Below, piece by piece: positions 27,970 to 37,218 of a stretch of DNA of 64,000 bases. This DNA comes from CAVZXS01 sp963779325 (GTDB taxonomy: Bacteria > Bacteroidota > Bacteroidia > Chitinophagales > Chitinophagaceae): contig CAVZXS010000011.1 in NCBI GenBank assembly GCA_963779325.1, positions 248,001 to 312,000 on the forward strand. Reading direction: 5' to 3'. Made by a program: the position numbers and the translations under genes. The stretch's first letter is position 1. Each line of letters starts with the position of its first letter. Below the pieces are notes generated by a model. The model was not told the origin of the DNA. It worked only from the letters and a program-made list of their open reading frames with translations, and did not search any database.

Positions 27970-29073
27970 ATGTTACTTCGCAGCGGTATGTTAACCAAGA
28001 TAGACCGATATATATTAAAAAGCCTGCTGATTACTTTTGTCTTCAGTTTGTTATTGTTTTCCCCGGTTATTATCGCCATCGATGCCAGTGAGAAAGCAGA
28101 TGAATTTGTACGCAGCGGACTGAGTACTTTACAAATCATACGACAATATCATTTTGGTTTTGTACCATATATAGTAGGTATGTTGTATCCGCTTTTTGCT
28201 TTTATCGCCACTATATTTTTTACCAGCAAAATGGCCGCCCGCAGCGAAATTGTAGCTACACTGGCGGCAGGTACAAGTTTCAATCGTTTTTTACGTCCTT
28301 ATTTTATCGGCGGTTTGTTTTTAGCCGCTGTTATATGGTACGGCAATGCGTATGTAATTCCCGATGCAACAAAACTGCGCGGCACGTTCCAGGCGAAATA
28401 CTTGGATAAAGGAGACCCGGCAAAAAATGTACAGCCCGGTAATTATCGTCGATCGGATACCAATACATATATCGGTATGCGGTATTATGATACGGCATCC
28501 AAAACGGCGGGCAATTTTTTCATGCATAAAATTACTTCAGGTAAAGTGTCTTATAATCTTCGTGCGTCTTCTATGCAATGGGATACCGCCACCAAAGCCT
28601 GGAAACTAACTGATGTAACGGAAAGATTTGTTTCAGACATGAAAGAAAAAGTGACGCAATATCCCACCATGAGTTTGAGGATGAGTATAAAGCCGGAAGA
28701 CCTGCGCAGCGACTATTACCTGAAAGACAAACTGACCACCCCGCAATTGAAAAAATTTATAGTGACGGAAGAACTTCGCGGTACAGAAGGCCTCAGTACA
28801 CTTAAGGTAGAGTTGTACCGGCGCACGGCCACCGCCTTCAGTGTTTTGCTGCTTACGCTTATCGGCGCAGTTATTGGCAGTCGCAAAACCCGCGGGGGCA
28901 GCGGCTTACACCTGTTGCTGGGCGTTGTTATCGCAGCGGTATTTATTATATCAGACAAATTTTCCACCACTTTCGCTATCAAAGGTAATTTCCATCCGTT
29001 GTTGGCGGCATGGGTACCCAATATTGTATTTACCGCCGTAGCATATTGGCTTTACAGGCTTGCACCAAAATAG
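27970..29073 (+). CDS. LptF/LptG family permease
   Basis: The 367-residue membrane protein matches the YjgP/YjgQ family, which with LptB forms the ABC transporter that extracts lipopolysaccharide from the inner membrane. Two or three helices lie in the first 120 residues (LLITFVFSLLLFSPVIIAI, YIVGMLYPLFAFIATIFF, YFIGGLFLAAVIWYG), a large periplasmic jelly-roll-like region follows (about 130-265), and three more helices lie at the C-terminus (SVLLLTLIGAVIGS, HLLLGVVIAAVFII, WVPNIVFTAVAYWLY). The start may be ATG 27970 or ATG 27988; the latter gives MLTKIDRYILK, closer to the usual family N-terminus. No second permease or lptB lies nearby. Whether it is LptF or LptG cannot be decided here, so no symbol is given. 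Confidence 0.88.
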   Translation: MLLRSGMLTKIDRYILKSLLITFVFSLLLFSPVIIAIDASEKADEFVRSGLSTLQIIRQYHFGFVPYIVGMLYPLFAFIATIFFTSKMAARSEIVATLAAGTSFNRFLRPYFIGGLFLAAVIWYGNAYVIPDATKLRGTFQAKYLDKGDPAKNVQPGNYRRSDTNTYIGMRYYDTASKTAGNFFMHKITSGKVSYNLRASSMQWDTATKAWKLTDVTERFVSDMKEKVTQYPTMSLRMSIKPEDLRSDYYLKDKLTTPQLKKFIVTEELRGTEGLSTLKVELYRRTATAFSVLLLTLIGAVIGSRKTRGGSGLHLLLGVVIAAVFIISDKFSTTFAIKGNFHPLLAAWVPNIVFTAVAYWLYRLAPK

Positions 29074-29262
29074 TTTCATTACGTTTTTCTTTTTTTTAAA
29101 TGTACTGTATTCCCTATTTCTCAGAATTTCACCGGCCAACCTGCAACCGGCAACCATTTTCTTTCTTCATTTTTACGCAAACTTATTTGCTCCTCAAACC
29201 GGCTTGAATTACCTTTAGCCAATAATTTCTTTATTACAATTTACCTGTAAAATATTTTTAAA

Positions 29263-30588
29263 ATGGGTGTATTAAAAGAACGGTTTAAAGTACAAGCTGA
29301 TAAGGCCGGGGCGGAAATAAAAGAATTACTAAAAGAACACGGAACAAAAGTAATAGGCGAAGTACAACTGAGCCAGATTTACCAGGGCATGCGCGGCATA
29401 ACCGGTTTACTTACCGAAACTTCTTTGCTGGATGCATTTGAAGGCATTCGTTTTCGCGGCTACTCTATTCCCGAACTGAGGGACAAATTACCTAAGGCGC
29501 CAAATGGTTCGGAGCCGTTGCCCGAAGGTTTATTTTTTTTAATGTTGATTGGTGAGTTGCCTACGGAAGCAGATGTATCGCATATCACTTCTGTATTACA
29601 ACGCCGCAGTCATGTACCCAATCACGTATTTGATACGATTGAGGCATTGCCCGTGAATACACATCCTATGACGCAGTTTGTGGTAGCCATCATGGCCTTA
29701 CAAACAGAAAGTCAATTTTCGAAACGCTATGCCGCGGGCATGAGTAAAAAGGATTATTGGGATGCGGTGTTTGATGACAGCATGGACTTGATTGCAAGAT
29801 TGCCAAGGGTGGCGGCATACATCTATCGCAGAAAATATAAAGACGGACAACATATACAACCCAACGGCTTATTAGATTGGGCAGGCAATTTTGCACATAT
29901 GCTGGGTTATGAAGATGAAAAGTTTAAGGAGTTGATGCGATTATATATGACCATCCATGCCGATCATGAAGGAGGGAATGTATCGGCGCATGCTACACAT
30001 TTAGTAGGTTCTGCTCTGAGTGATCCTTACTTAAGTTTGGCAGCAGGTATGAATGGTTTGGCGGGCCCTTTGCATGGCTTGGCAAACCAGGAAGTAATAA
30101 AATGGATTTTTGAAATGCAGGAAGAATTAAAAACTGATCTTCCTTCTAAAGAACAAATAACTGAATACGTAAAGAAAACATTGAGTGAAGGAAAAGTAGT
30201 ACCGGGTTACGGACATGCGGTGCTGCGTAAAACCGATCCGCGGTTTGAAGCACAAATGGAATTTGGCAAAAAACACATGCCCGATGATAAATTAGTACAA
30301 ACCGTTTGGAATATTTATGAGGCCGTGCCGCCTGTATTGCAGACAATTGGTAAAATAAAAAACCCCTGGCCCAATGTAGATGCGCACAGCGGCGCACTAC
30401 TTGTACATTTCGGTATGCAGGAGTATGAGTATTATACCGTATTGTTTGGTGTGAGTCGTGCATTGGGTGTGTTGGCAAGCCTTTGCTGGGACAGAGCTTT
30501 GGGCTTCCCGTTGGAAAGACCAAAATCGGTAACTACGGAGCAGGTAAAAAAATGGCTTGACGGAAAAGATAATATTTGGGGAGATTAA
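29263..30588 (+). CDS. gltA: Citrate synthase, eukaryotic (type I) form
   Basis: The 441-residue enzyme condenses oxaloacetate with acetyl-CoA in the first step of the TCA cycle. Catalytic residues are in place: His271 (GPLHGLANQE), His318 (VVPGYGHAVLRKTDPR) and Asp373 (NVDAHSGALL). Two features separate it from typical bacterial GltA: the mitochondrial-style GLAGPLHGLANQEV and PGYGHAVLRKTDPR blocks, and an N-terminal helix-rich region without the small beta-domain of Gram-negative hexameric enzymes. It is therefore expected to be the dimeric, NADH-insensitive type. The gene is flanked by its own leader and a terminator and so is probably monocistronic. Similar enzymes are known in several Bacteroidota. 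Confidence 0.94.
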   Translation: MGVLKERFKVQADKAGAEIKELLKEHGTKVIGEVQLSQIYQGMRGITGLLTETSLLDAFEGIRFRGYSIPELRDKLPKAPNGSEPLPEGLFFLMLIGELPTEADVSHITSVLQRRSHVPNHVFDTIEALPVNTHPMTQFVVAIMALQTESQFSKRYAAGMSKKDYWDAVFDDSMDLIARLPRVAAYIYRRKYKDGQHIQPNGLLDWAGNFAHMLGYEDEKFKELMRLYMTIHADHEGGNVSAHATHLVGSALSDPYLSLAAGMNGLAGPLHGLANQEVIKWIFEMQEELKTDLPSKEQITEYVKKTLSEGKVVPGYGHAVLRKTDPRFEAQMEFGKKHMPDDKLVQTVWNIYEAVPPVLQTIGKIKNPWPNVDAHSGALLVHFGMQEYEYYTVLFGVSRALGVLASLCWDRALGFPLERPKSVTTEQVKKWLDGKDNIWGD

Positions 30589-30618
30589 GTGATTTAATAT
30601 TTTAGATTTAATATTTTT

Positions 30619-30660
30619 AAAGGCCGTTTCTAATTGAACGGCCTTTTACTTTTTAGTTTT
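30619..30660 (+). terminator. Terminator after citrate synthase
   Basis: AAAGGCCGTT pairs perfectly with AACGGCCTTT (ten bases, eight-base loop), followed by T-rich sequence. It lies 31 bases past the stop and just before the converging thiolase gene, so it may work in both directions. Confidence 0.8.
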
Positions 30661-30665
30661 TTTAA

Positions 30666-31874
30666 TTATGGCTTGCTCAACACTACTGCATAGCCTTGCC
30701 CCACACCAATGCACATAGTAACTAAAGCATATTTCTTTTTTTGTTTTTGCAATTCAATTGCTGCGGTATTTATTATTCTTGCGCCGCTCATTCCCAACGG
30801 ATGTCCTAAAGCTATAGCTCCGCCGTTTATATTTACACGGGGATCATTATCCTGCAAACCCAGCAATCTTGTACAGGCTAATGTTTGAGCGGCAAACGCT
30901 TCATTTATCTCTATAATATCAACATCATTCATTGTAATACCCGCTTTCGCCAATGCCCGCCGCGAAGCTTCTACAGGGCCAATACCCATGATACGAGGTT
31001 CTACACCAACTACTGCCGAGCTGATGATTTTTGCTTTGGGTTCTAAAGAATATTTTTTTACCGCATCTTCCGAAACAATTAATAATGCAGCTGCGCCGTC
31101 ATTTAGTCCCGATGAATTACCGGCGGTTACAGTACCGTTATCTTTTTTAAAAGCCGGTTTTAATTTTGACAGCCCTTCTAAACTTGTAGATGGTTTTATA
31201 AATTCATCTTTATTAAAAATTAACGCGTCGCCTTTCTTCTGCGGAATTTCTACAGGTATTATTTCTTCATTTAATCTGCCCGCATTTTGAGCAATCGCGG
31301 CTTTTTGCTGGCTCCATACAGCAAACTTATCCTGGTCACCGCGGTTTATATTATATAATTCGGCTAAGTTTTCGGCAGTTACTCCCATTGCGTCGGTACC
31401 GTACATTTCATTCATTACCGGGTTTATAAAGCGCCAACCAAAACTGCTGTCAAACATTTCGGCGTCTGTGCCAAATGGCTTACTTGTTTTTGAAATTACC
31501 CAAGGGCCGCGGGTCATATTCTCCACGCCTCCGGCAATAAATATATCACCATCGCCTGCTTTTATACTTTTAAAAGCATGTACTGCGGCGCTCATTCCCG
31601 AAGCGCAGAGCCTGTTTACCGTTTCGCCGGGTACTGTATACGGCAGCCCCGCCAAGAGCAGGGCCATACGGGCTACATTACGATTATCTTCTCCCGCTTG
31701 GTTGGCGCAACCAAGTATTACATCGTTATACGCCTCCGCCGGAACAGATGAATTAATTTTTACCAATGCTTTAATAACCATCGCGGCCAAATCATCGGCT
31801 CTTACAGGCGAAAGCGTACCGCCGAAATTGCCGATGGGTGTTCTAATACCATTTATAATATATACTTCTTTCAT
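30666..31874 (-). CDS. Acetyl-CoA acyltransferase (thiolase), PcaF-like
   Basis: The 402-residue thiolase carries all catalytic elements: nucleophile Cys90 (NRLCASGM), His358 (ALGHPLGMSGAR) and Cys388 (MCIGVGQG). The stretch GCANQAGEDNRNVARMALL (55-73) is characteristic of the beta-ketoadipyl-CoA thiolase (PcaF/PaaJ) branch rather than FadA. However, no aromatic-degradation genes are nearby, so the physiological substrate could equally be a 3-ketoacyl-CoA of fatty-acid breakdown or acetoacetyl-CoA. The glycine-rich loop near Cys388 reads Gly-Val-Gly-Gln-Gly instead of the commoner Gly-Gly-Gly-Met-Gly, a mild variation. It lies 22 bases downstream of a VanZ-like gene on the same strand and is cytoplasmic. 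Confidence 0.9.
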   Translation of the reverse strand: MKEVYIINGIRTPIGNFGGTLSPVRADDLAAMVIKALVKINSSVPAEAYNDVILGCANQAGEDNRNVARMALLLAGLPYTVPGETVNRLCASGMSAAVHAFKSIKAGDGDIFIAGGVENMTRGPWVISKTSKPFGTDAEMFDSSFGWRFINPVMNEMYGTDAMGVTAENLAELYNINRGDQDKFAVWSQQKAAIAQNAGRLNEEIIPVEIPQKKGDALIFNKDEFIKPSTSLEGLSKLKPAFKKDNGTVTAGNSSGLNDGAAALLIVSEDAVKKYSLEPKAKIISSAVVGVEPRIMGIGPVEASRRALAKAGITMNDVDIIEINEAFAAQTLACTRLLGLQDNDPRVNINGGAIALGHPLGMSGARIINTAAIELQKQKKKYALVTMCIGVGQGYAVVLSKP

Positions 31875-31896
31875 ACAGCCGGTTTAATAAATAAAG

Positions 31897-32355
31897 CTAA
31901 TCAATAATCTCTGTATAGGTTTTCTCCGCTGAAGAACGCTTTTGTCTTCTTCTCATATGTATTATCAGCATATTAACCAAAAAAGCCAGGCCTATGCCTA
32001 TATAATTACTTATTATATCAAGCATGGTAAAATCTCTTCCGGGTATCCATAATTGAGCAATTTCAAAAATCAGGGAGCTGAAAAGAAGAAAAAAAAGTAT
32101 TACCTCTATATATCTCCTTTTGGGAAATATTAAAAACAAAGCAACTCCCAGTACAAAATAATAGCCTCCGTGCTGCAGCATATCAAGCAAGGGATTGTAT
32201 TCTATATCTAAAAATTTTTCTAAATGAAAACGTGGCCATGAACTTAAAACAAGCGTTAGTATAGCTAAGCCTGCTATAATTCGTTTAGATCGCTTTCTTT
32301 CACTATTCTTAGTCGAAAGCTGCTTTCGTTTATATCGTCCTCTATTGAAAACCAT
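31897..32355 (-). CDS. VanZ-like small membrane protein
   Basis: The 152-residue protein starts with a strongly basic stretch (about 1-26), followed by roughly four membrane helices (IIAGLAILTLVLSS, YYFVLGVALFLIF, VILFFLLFSSLIFEIA, YIGIGLAFLVNMLII). Family signatures are the D-x-L-Q-H pattern before helix 2 (LDMLQHGG) and E-x-x-Q-x-x-x-P-G-R-x-F-x-x-x-D-I-x-x-N between helices 3 and 4, which mark VanZ-like proteins. VanZ gives low-level teicoplanin resistance, but most relatives have unknown functions, often near envelope genes. It precedes the thiolase gene closely, perhaps co-transcribed. No glycopeptide-resistance genes are around. Confidence 0.72.
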   Translation of the reverse strand: MVFNRGRYKRKQLSTKNSERKRSKRIIAGLAILTLVLSSWPRFHLEKFLDIEYNPLLDMLQHGGYYFVLGVALFLIFPKRRYIEVILFFLLFSSLIFEIAQLWIPGRDFTMLDIISNYIGIGLAFLVNMLIIHMRRRQKRSSAEKTYTEIID

Positions 32356-32533
32356 TTGAATAAATTGAATTTAAATAAATCTGCAACAGGCTAAAAGTAC
32401 TAAGTGAAACGCTGTTCTGCTAATTGTCATTGATGTAAGTGTTTATTACCCGGTTGCTTCGGGTGATATAGTTATACTCTTCATTTTAAATGCCGGTTTA
32501 TTAATTAGACAGACTACGAATATAATGATTATC

Positions 32534-32545
32534 GCAAACGTTTGC
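32534..32545. promoter_or_regulatory. Perfect palindrome resembling a LacI-family operator
   Basis: GCAAACGTTTGC is a perfect 12-base palindrome with the central CpG and AAACGTTT core shared by LacI/GalR/PurR operators. It lies 179 bases upstream of the VanZ-like gene and about 550 bases upstream of the first polysaccharide lyase. No LacI-family regulator is encoded in the window. Confidence 0.45.
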
Positions 32546-33002
32546 ACTCATTAAAATCAAGTTTGTCGGGAATGCCATCAATTTACTTTATTCGATCTGC
32601 CGGGTTACGAATTGAGTGCTACAACACATTTACTCCGGGTTACCACAGATCAAAATGAGTTATTAAAATAAAATAATTTCAACAATTTTTCAACATCGCA
32701 AAAAATATTTGGACAAATAAAATTCATTTTTTATCCGTTTCAATAAAATCCAAATCCAAAAAATTCGCCCCGTTACAGCACCTTCTCTCGCAGCAGGCAA
32801 GTGAAATTATTTCTGCGGTTCTCCCCTAAGTTGTTGATTGTAAGTTAAGTGACGGGTAGTTATTTCCCTTACGAATGTTACTATAAAATAAGCCGTAAAC
32901 TAAACCGTACCAAATACTACGACCTGCTTAGAAAAATTACAAAAATAATAAAGCACTTGTGCTCTATGATTCTTTTCGTTCGCCCGGTATCTTTGGTATG
33001 AT

Positions 33003-33030
33003 AATTGAATATTTTGGACATTATTCAATT
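33003..33030. promoter_or_regulatory. Inverted repeat upstream of the first PL9-like gene
   Basis: AATTGAATA (33003-33011) and TATTCAATT (33022-33030) are perfect inverted repeats of nine bases with a ten-base spacer. The site is downstream of a TATCTTTG promoter-like element and 62 bases before the start codon, so it could be an operator or a leader hairpin. Confidence 0.3.
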
Positions 33031-33092
33031 TACTATCCGATGTCTTTTAAAAACCCAATTTTCGTAACGGACAAATCCAACTATAATAATCT

Positions 33093-36000
33093 ATGAAACC
33101 ACTTCTATTTGCAGTACTTTGTACTTTTTGTCTCACGGCCAACTCAACTGATTATTACTTATCTCCTTCGGGCAATGATAACAACCCGGGCACGATCAGT
33201 TCGCCATTTTTCAGTTTAAACAAAGTCTGGACGGTCGTAGTACCCGGCGACTTGGTTTATCTCCGCGGCGGAACCTACGCCTTTAAAACACAACAATACC
33301 TGACTGGTAAAAGCGGTACGGCGGGCAACCTGATTAAGATATGGGCCTACCCGGGTGAAACTCCGATACTGACTAAAGGCTCCGGGTACACCAATAATTA
33401 TTTCAGAGGAGGTTGTTACTTCTCGGGAAATTATTTCCATTTCAAAGGACTTGATATTTCAGGCTTTACTCAACAGGACACTTATGTATGGAATGGGTTG
33501 TTAGTCGATAATTCTAACAATAATATATTTGAATTATTAAATGTACATGACAATGGTGCCGGCATGTATATTCAAAATAATTCTACAGGCAACCTTGTAT
33601 TAAACTGCGATTTTCATCATAATTATGATCCAAATACAGGCGGCGGTAATGCTGATGGTCTTGATGTGGCCTATGTAGCTGCCGGAACTTCTAATACAGT
33701 CAGGGGCTGCAGGGCCTGGCAAAACTCCGATGACGGATTTGACGTGTTTGAAAATCGCGGATTCATTTTATTTGACAATTGCTGGTCATGGAGTAATGGC
33801 TATATACCGTACAGTAAAACTGTAGCCGGTAATGGCGAAGGATTCAAACTGGGCAGTGCGGGCACAGGCAATTCAGCTACCCTCTTAAGAAAAATTACCA
33901 ACTGCTTAGCATTTGAAAATAATAACAGCGGGTTTCACCAGGAAGAAGGTGATTGCAGGATGGAACTCTATAACAATGTGGCTTATAATAATGCCGAGCA
34001 TGGTTTCTTATTTGATTATTTAAACAGAACCCATATTGCTAAAAATAATGTTGCATTCAAAAATGGCGGCAACCAGGCGGTTTTTGGTTCTGCAAGCAGC
34101 GTCAGTAACAACTCTTACGCTACGGGTTATGCATCTTCGGGCTGGTTACAAACCACTTCTGATGCGGATTTTCTAAGTGTCAATTCGGCGGGTGTGGATG
34201 GTCCGAGACAAGCTGATGGTTCGTTACCGGCTCTATCTTTCTTACATTTAGCGGCCTCTGATTTAAAAGATGCGGGAACAAATGTGGGGCTTCCCTATAA
34301 TGGTTCAGCCCCGGATATCGGCGCTTTTGAAACTGGCGGCGCCGCACCTCCGCCACCTCCTGCTAACCAAGCTCCTGTTGCCAATGCGGGTACTGATAAA
34401 ACGATTACTTTACCTGCCAACAGTATTTCTTTAACAGGAACGGGAACTGATGCCGACGGTACCATCGCTTCTTACAGCTGGACCAAACAATCGGGCGGTG
34501 CGGCTACCCTTGCAGGTGCTGCTACTGCTACCCTCAATTTATCAGGCTTGGTTGCAGGCACCTATGTCTTCCGATTGACTGTAACTGACAATGCCGGCGC
34601 CACCGGTTTTGATGAAGTGACCGTTGTGGTAAACCCCGCACCTGTTAACCAAGCTCCTGTGGCTAATGCGGGTACAGACAAATCGATCAATTTACCGACC
34701 AATACTTTAACTATAACAGGTACGGGTACCGATGCTGACGGCACTATCGCTTCTTACAGTTGGGCAAAACAATCGGGCGGCGCTGCTACTCTTGCAGGTG
34801 CTGCGACCGCTACCCTCAATTTATCGGGCTTGGTTGCAGGTACCTATGTCTTCCGATTAACTGTTACCGACAATACCGGCGCCACCGGTTTTGATGAAGT
34901 GACTGTGATTGTAAACCCCGCGCCTGCGAATCAGGCTCCCGTTGTAAATGCAGGTACAGATAAAAATATTACATTACCAACCAACAGTATTTCAGTAACA
35001 GGAACAGCAACCGATGCCGACGGTACAATCGCTTCTTACAATTGGACCAAACAATCGGGTGGTGTGGCTACTCTTGCAGGTGCTACCACTCCAACCCTCA
35101 ATTTATCAGGTTTAGTTGCCGGAACTTATCTATTCAGGTTGACCGTTACAGATAATAGCGGCGCAACAGCTTCTGACGATGTCACTGTTGTTGTTAACCC
35201 GGTTCCTAATATATTACCCGTTGCGAATGCGGGAAGCGATAAACTAATTACGCTACCGACAAGCAGTGTTACGCTTACAGGAAGCGGTACAGATGCTGAT
35301 GGGTTTATAGTAAGTTACAATTGGGTAAAGATTTCGGGACCCGCTCAATTTAGTATTGCAAGTCCGGCGGGTTTGCAAACTGCTGTAACCAATCTTGTAC
35401 AAGGCGTTTATCAATTTGAATTTCGCGTTACTGATAATGCCGGTGGTGTTGGTAAAGCTACCGTAACAGTAACAGTAAATGCGGCGCCGGTTAATCAACC
35501 GCCGGTTGCCAATGCAGGAAGTAATATTGCAATCACATTACCGACAAACTCAGTTTCTTTGGCCGGTAGCGGTACGGATGCTGACGGTACTATTGTTGGA
35601 TATAATTGGACTAAAATTTCAGGTCCCGCACAGTTTAGTATTTTATCACCCTCCAATGCATTAACGCCGGTAAATAATTTAGTTGCAGGTGTCTATCAAT
35701 TTCAATTGCAGGTAACTGATAATGGGGGTGCTGCAGGAACAGCAGTAATTACTGTAACCGTGAATGCGGCAGCGCCGCCGCCAAACCAACCGCCGGTTGC
35801 TAATGCGGGCAATAACGTTACCATTACATTACCGACAAATACTGTTTCTTTATCCGGCAGCGGTGCCGACCCCGACGGAACAATAGTTACATACAACTGG
35901 ACAAAAATTTCGGGGCCTGCTCAGTTTAATATTTTAACACCAAATGCCGCACAAACAACAATAAATAACCTGGCACAAGGCGCTTATCAGTTTCGGCTAA

Positions 36001-36905
36001 CTGTTACAGATAATGCAGGTGCTACCGCTTCCGCTACGGTAACTGTAACAGTTAACGCAACTCCTCCGCCACCTAATCTGGCGCCTGTTGCTGCAGCGGG
36101 TACAGATGTCACTATCATATTGCCGACTAATTCAGCGACACTTACAGGCAGCGGTACAGATACTGACGGAACAATTGTTGCATATAACTGGACAAAAATT
36201 GCCGGCCCTGCGCAACTTAATATTCTAACAGCGAATAGCGCACAAACCATTGTAAATAATCTTGTACAGGGTACTTACCAGTTTCAATTAATGGTAACGG
36301 ATAATGCAGGTGCTTCGGGTACTGCTTCTGTAAAAGTAATAGTAAATGCAGCCGTAGCCCCGCGCAACCTGCGACCCAAGGCAAATGCCGGCGGACCCAA
36401 AAAATACAAACTGCCTGTTGCACGTATTACACTGGAAGGCAGCGGCAGCGACCCCGATGGAGCGATTACCGCTTATCAATGGAATTTTATCAGCGGTCCG
36501 TCGCAGGTTCAATTAACAAATGCGCAATCTGCGATAACCGATGTTACAAATATTACAGAAGGAATTTATGAATTTGCATTGACTGTTACTGACAATCATG
36601 GTGAATCCGCCGCTGATACCATACAAATGATTGCATCAAATATTTTAACGACCGGTGTATCAATATTCCCTAACCCCGTACAAGATTTTGTAAATCTGAA
36701 AATAGAAGCGACTACGCTTTCACATCCGACATCAATCGTAATTTACGACATGAACGGTAAACAAGTTTATCGCGAATCATTTACAAGAGGACAGAGTACC
36801 TTACTGAAGAAAATAAACGTAGCCCGTTTTTCCAAGGGTACCTATATAATTGAAGTTTCGGCGGATGAAGGAATCAGGATTCCGGTAAAGATGCTGAAGC
36901 AATAA
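33093..36905 (+). CDS. T9SS-exported PL9-like polysaccharide lyase with eight PKD-like repeats
   Basis: The 1270-residue protein has a signal peptide (1-18), a right-handed parallel beta-helix (about 20-420), eight PKD/Ig-like repeats (about 425-1183) and a type A T9SS sorting domain from about 1187 (SIFPNPVQDFVNLKI). The helix resembles pectate lyase family PL9: calcium-site Asp213-Asp214-x-x-Asp217 (NSDDGFDVF), another Asp cluster at 188-191 (NADGLD) and the presumed catalytic Lys252 in GFKLG, at nearly the spacing of the Dickeya Pel9A enzyme. It should cleave acidic polysaccharides by beta-elimination after export to the surface. The actual polymer is unknown: pectin or the exopolysaccharide made by the neighbouring locus. 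PKD units begin with N-x-x-P-V-A-N-A-G. A paralogue follows, with a terminator between. Confidence 0.87.
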   Translation: MKPLLFAVLCTFCLTANSTDYYLSPSGNDNNPGTISSPFFSLNKVWTVVVPGDLVYLRGGTYAFKTQQYLTGKSGTAGNLIKIWAYPGETPILTKGSGYTNNYFRGGCYFSGNYFHFKGLDISGFTQQDTYVWNGLLVDNSNNNIFELLNVHDNGAGMYIQNNSTGNLVLNCDFHHNYDPNTGGGNADGLDVAYVAAGTSNTVRGCRAWQNSDDGFDVFENRGFILFDNCWSWSNGYIPYSKTVAGNGEGFKLGSAGTGNSATLLRKITNCLAFENNNSGFHQEEGDCRMELYNNVAYNNAEHGFLFDYLNRTHIAKNNVAFKNGGNQAVFGSASSVSNNSYATGYASSGWLQTTSDADFLSVNSAGVDGPRQADGSLPALSFLHLAASDLKDAGTNVGLPYNGSAPDIGAFETGGAAPPPPPANQAPVANAGTDKTITLPANSISLTGTGTDADGTIASYSWTKQSGGAATLAGAATATLNLSGLVAGTYVFRLTVTDNAGATGFDEVTVVVNPAPVNQAPVANAGTDKSINLPTNTLTITGTGTDADGTIASYSWAKQSGGAATLAGAATATLNLSGLVAGTYVFRLTVTDNTGATGFDEVTVIVNPAPANQAPVVNAGTDKNITLPTNSISVTGTATDADGTIASYNWTKQSGGVATLAGATTPTLNLSGLVAGTYLFRLTVTDNSGATASDDVTVVVNPVPNILPVANAGSDKLITLPTSSVTLTGSGTDADGFIVSYNWVKISGPAQFSIASPAGLQTAVTNLVQGVYQFEFRVTDNAGGVGKATVTVTVNAAPVNQPPVANAGSNIAITLPTNSVSLAGSGTDADGTIVGYNWTKISGPAQFSILSPSNALTPVNNLVAGVYQFQLQVTDNGGAAGTAVITVTVNAAAPPPNQPPVANAGNNVTITLPTNTVSLSGSGADPDGTIVTYNWTKISGPAQFNILTPNAAQTTINNLAQGAYQFRLTVTDNAGATASATVTVTVNATPPPPNLAPVAAAGTDVTIILPTNSATLTGSGTDTDGTIVAYNWTKIAGPAQLNILTANSAQTIVNNLVQGTYQFQLMVTDNAGASGTASVKVIVNAAVAPRNLRPKANAGGPKKYKLPVARITLEGSGSDPDGAITAYQWNFISGPSQVQLTNAQSAITDVTNITEGIYEFALTVTDNHGESAADTIQMIASNILTTGVSIFPNPVQDFVNLKIEATTLSHPTSIVIYDMNGKQVYRESFTRGQSTLLKKINVARFSKGTYIIEVSADEGIRIPVKMLKQ

Positions 36906-37218
36906 CCGAGAAAAACATCACTAACAAAAAAAGCAAATTGGACTTAGAGTCAATTTGCTTTTTTGTTTTACTGCTTATAATTCATAGTTGTACCAATTAA
37001 ACTGTTTGAAAAATCAGAATTGCATTATACCGCGGCAAAAGATGATTGGACTATATAAAGGTTATAAGTGGTAGAAGTATTTACCGGAGCGAAATTGTGC
37101 GTTTTTCTTTTTCTTTATTTTAAATTTTAATTCTGTATTAAATAATTGTAACTTTCTGATAGAATTATATATAGTAACTATTTTCAGCTTATAAACCATT
37201 TAAACAAAACTTAGTAAG
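36906..37218. other. Intergenic region between the two PL9-like genes
   Basis: The 313-base gap holds the terminator of the first lyase at 36926-36965 and AT-rich sequence ahead of the second. A 28-base segment at 37046-37073 resembles 13055-13082. I see no gene. Confidence 0.45.
36926..36965 (+). terminator. Terminator after the first PL9-like gene
   Basis: AAAAAAGCAAATTG and CAATTTGCTTTTTT form a 14-base perfect stem with a ten-base loop ending in a T-run. It begins about 20 bases past the stop codon. Confidence 0.8.

Larger units (their letters stand above)
32356..33092. other. Long divergent intergenic region with a LacI-type palindrome
   Basis: This 737-base stretch is the longest non-coding gap. 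It contains a perfect 12-base palindrome at 32534-32545, a TATCTTTG at 32988-32995 that fits the -7 promoter element for the gene at 33093 (no clear -33 element), and a nine-base inverted repeat at 33003-33030. Translation in all frames gives only short pieces that resemble nothing I know. Confidence 0.45.

Noticed and set aside
30666..31874. Part of a beta-ketoadipate (aromatic degradation) pathway
   Set aside because: The thiolase resembles PcaF in sequence, but no other pathway gene is in the window.
31897..32355. Glycopeptide-resistance gene vanZ
   Set aside because: Only the broad VanZ-like pattern is present; no vanH, vanA or vanX genes are nearby, so a resistance role is not supported.
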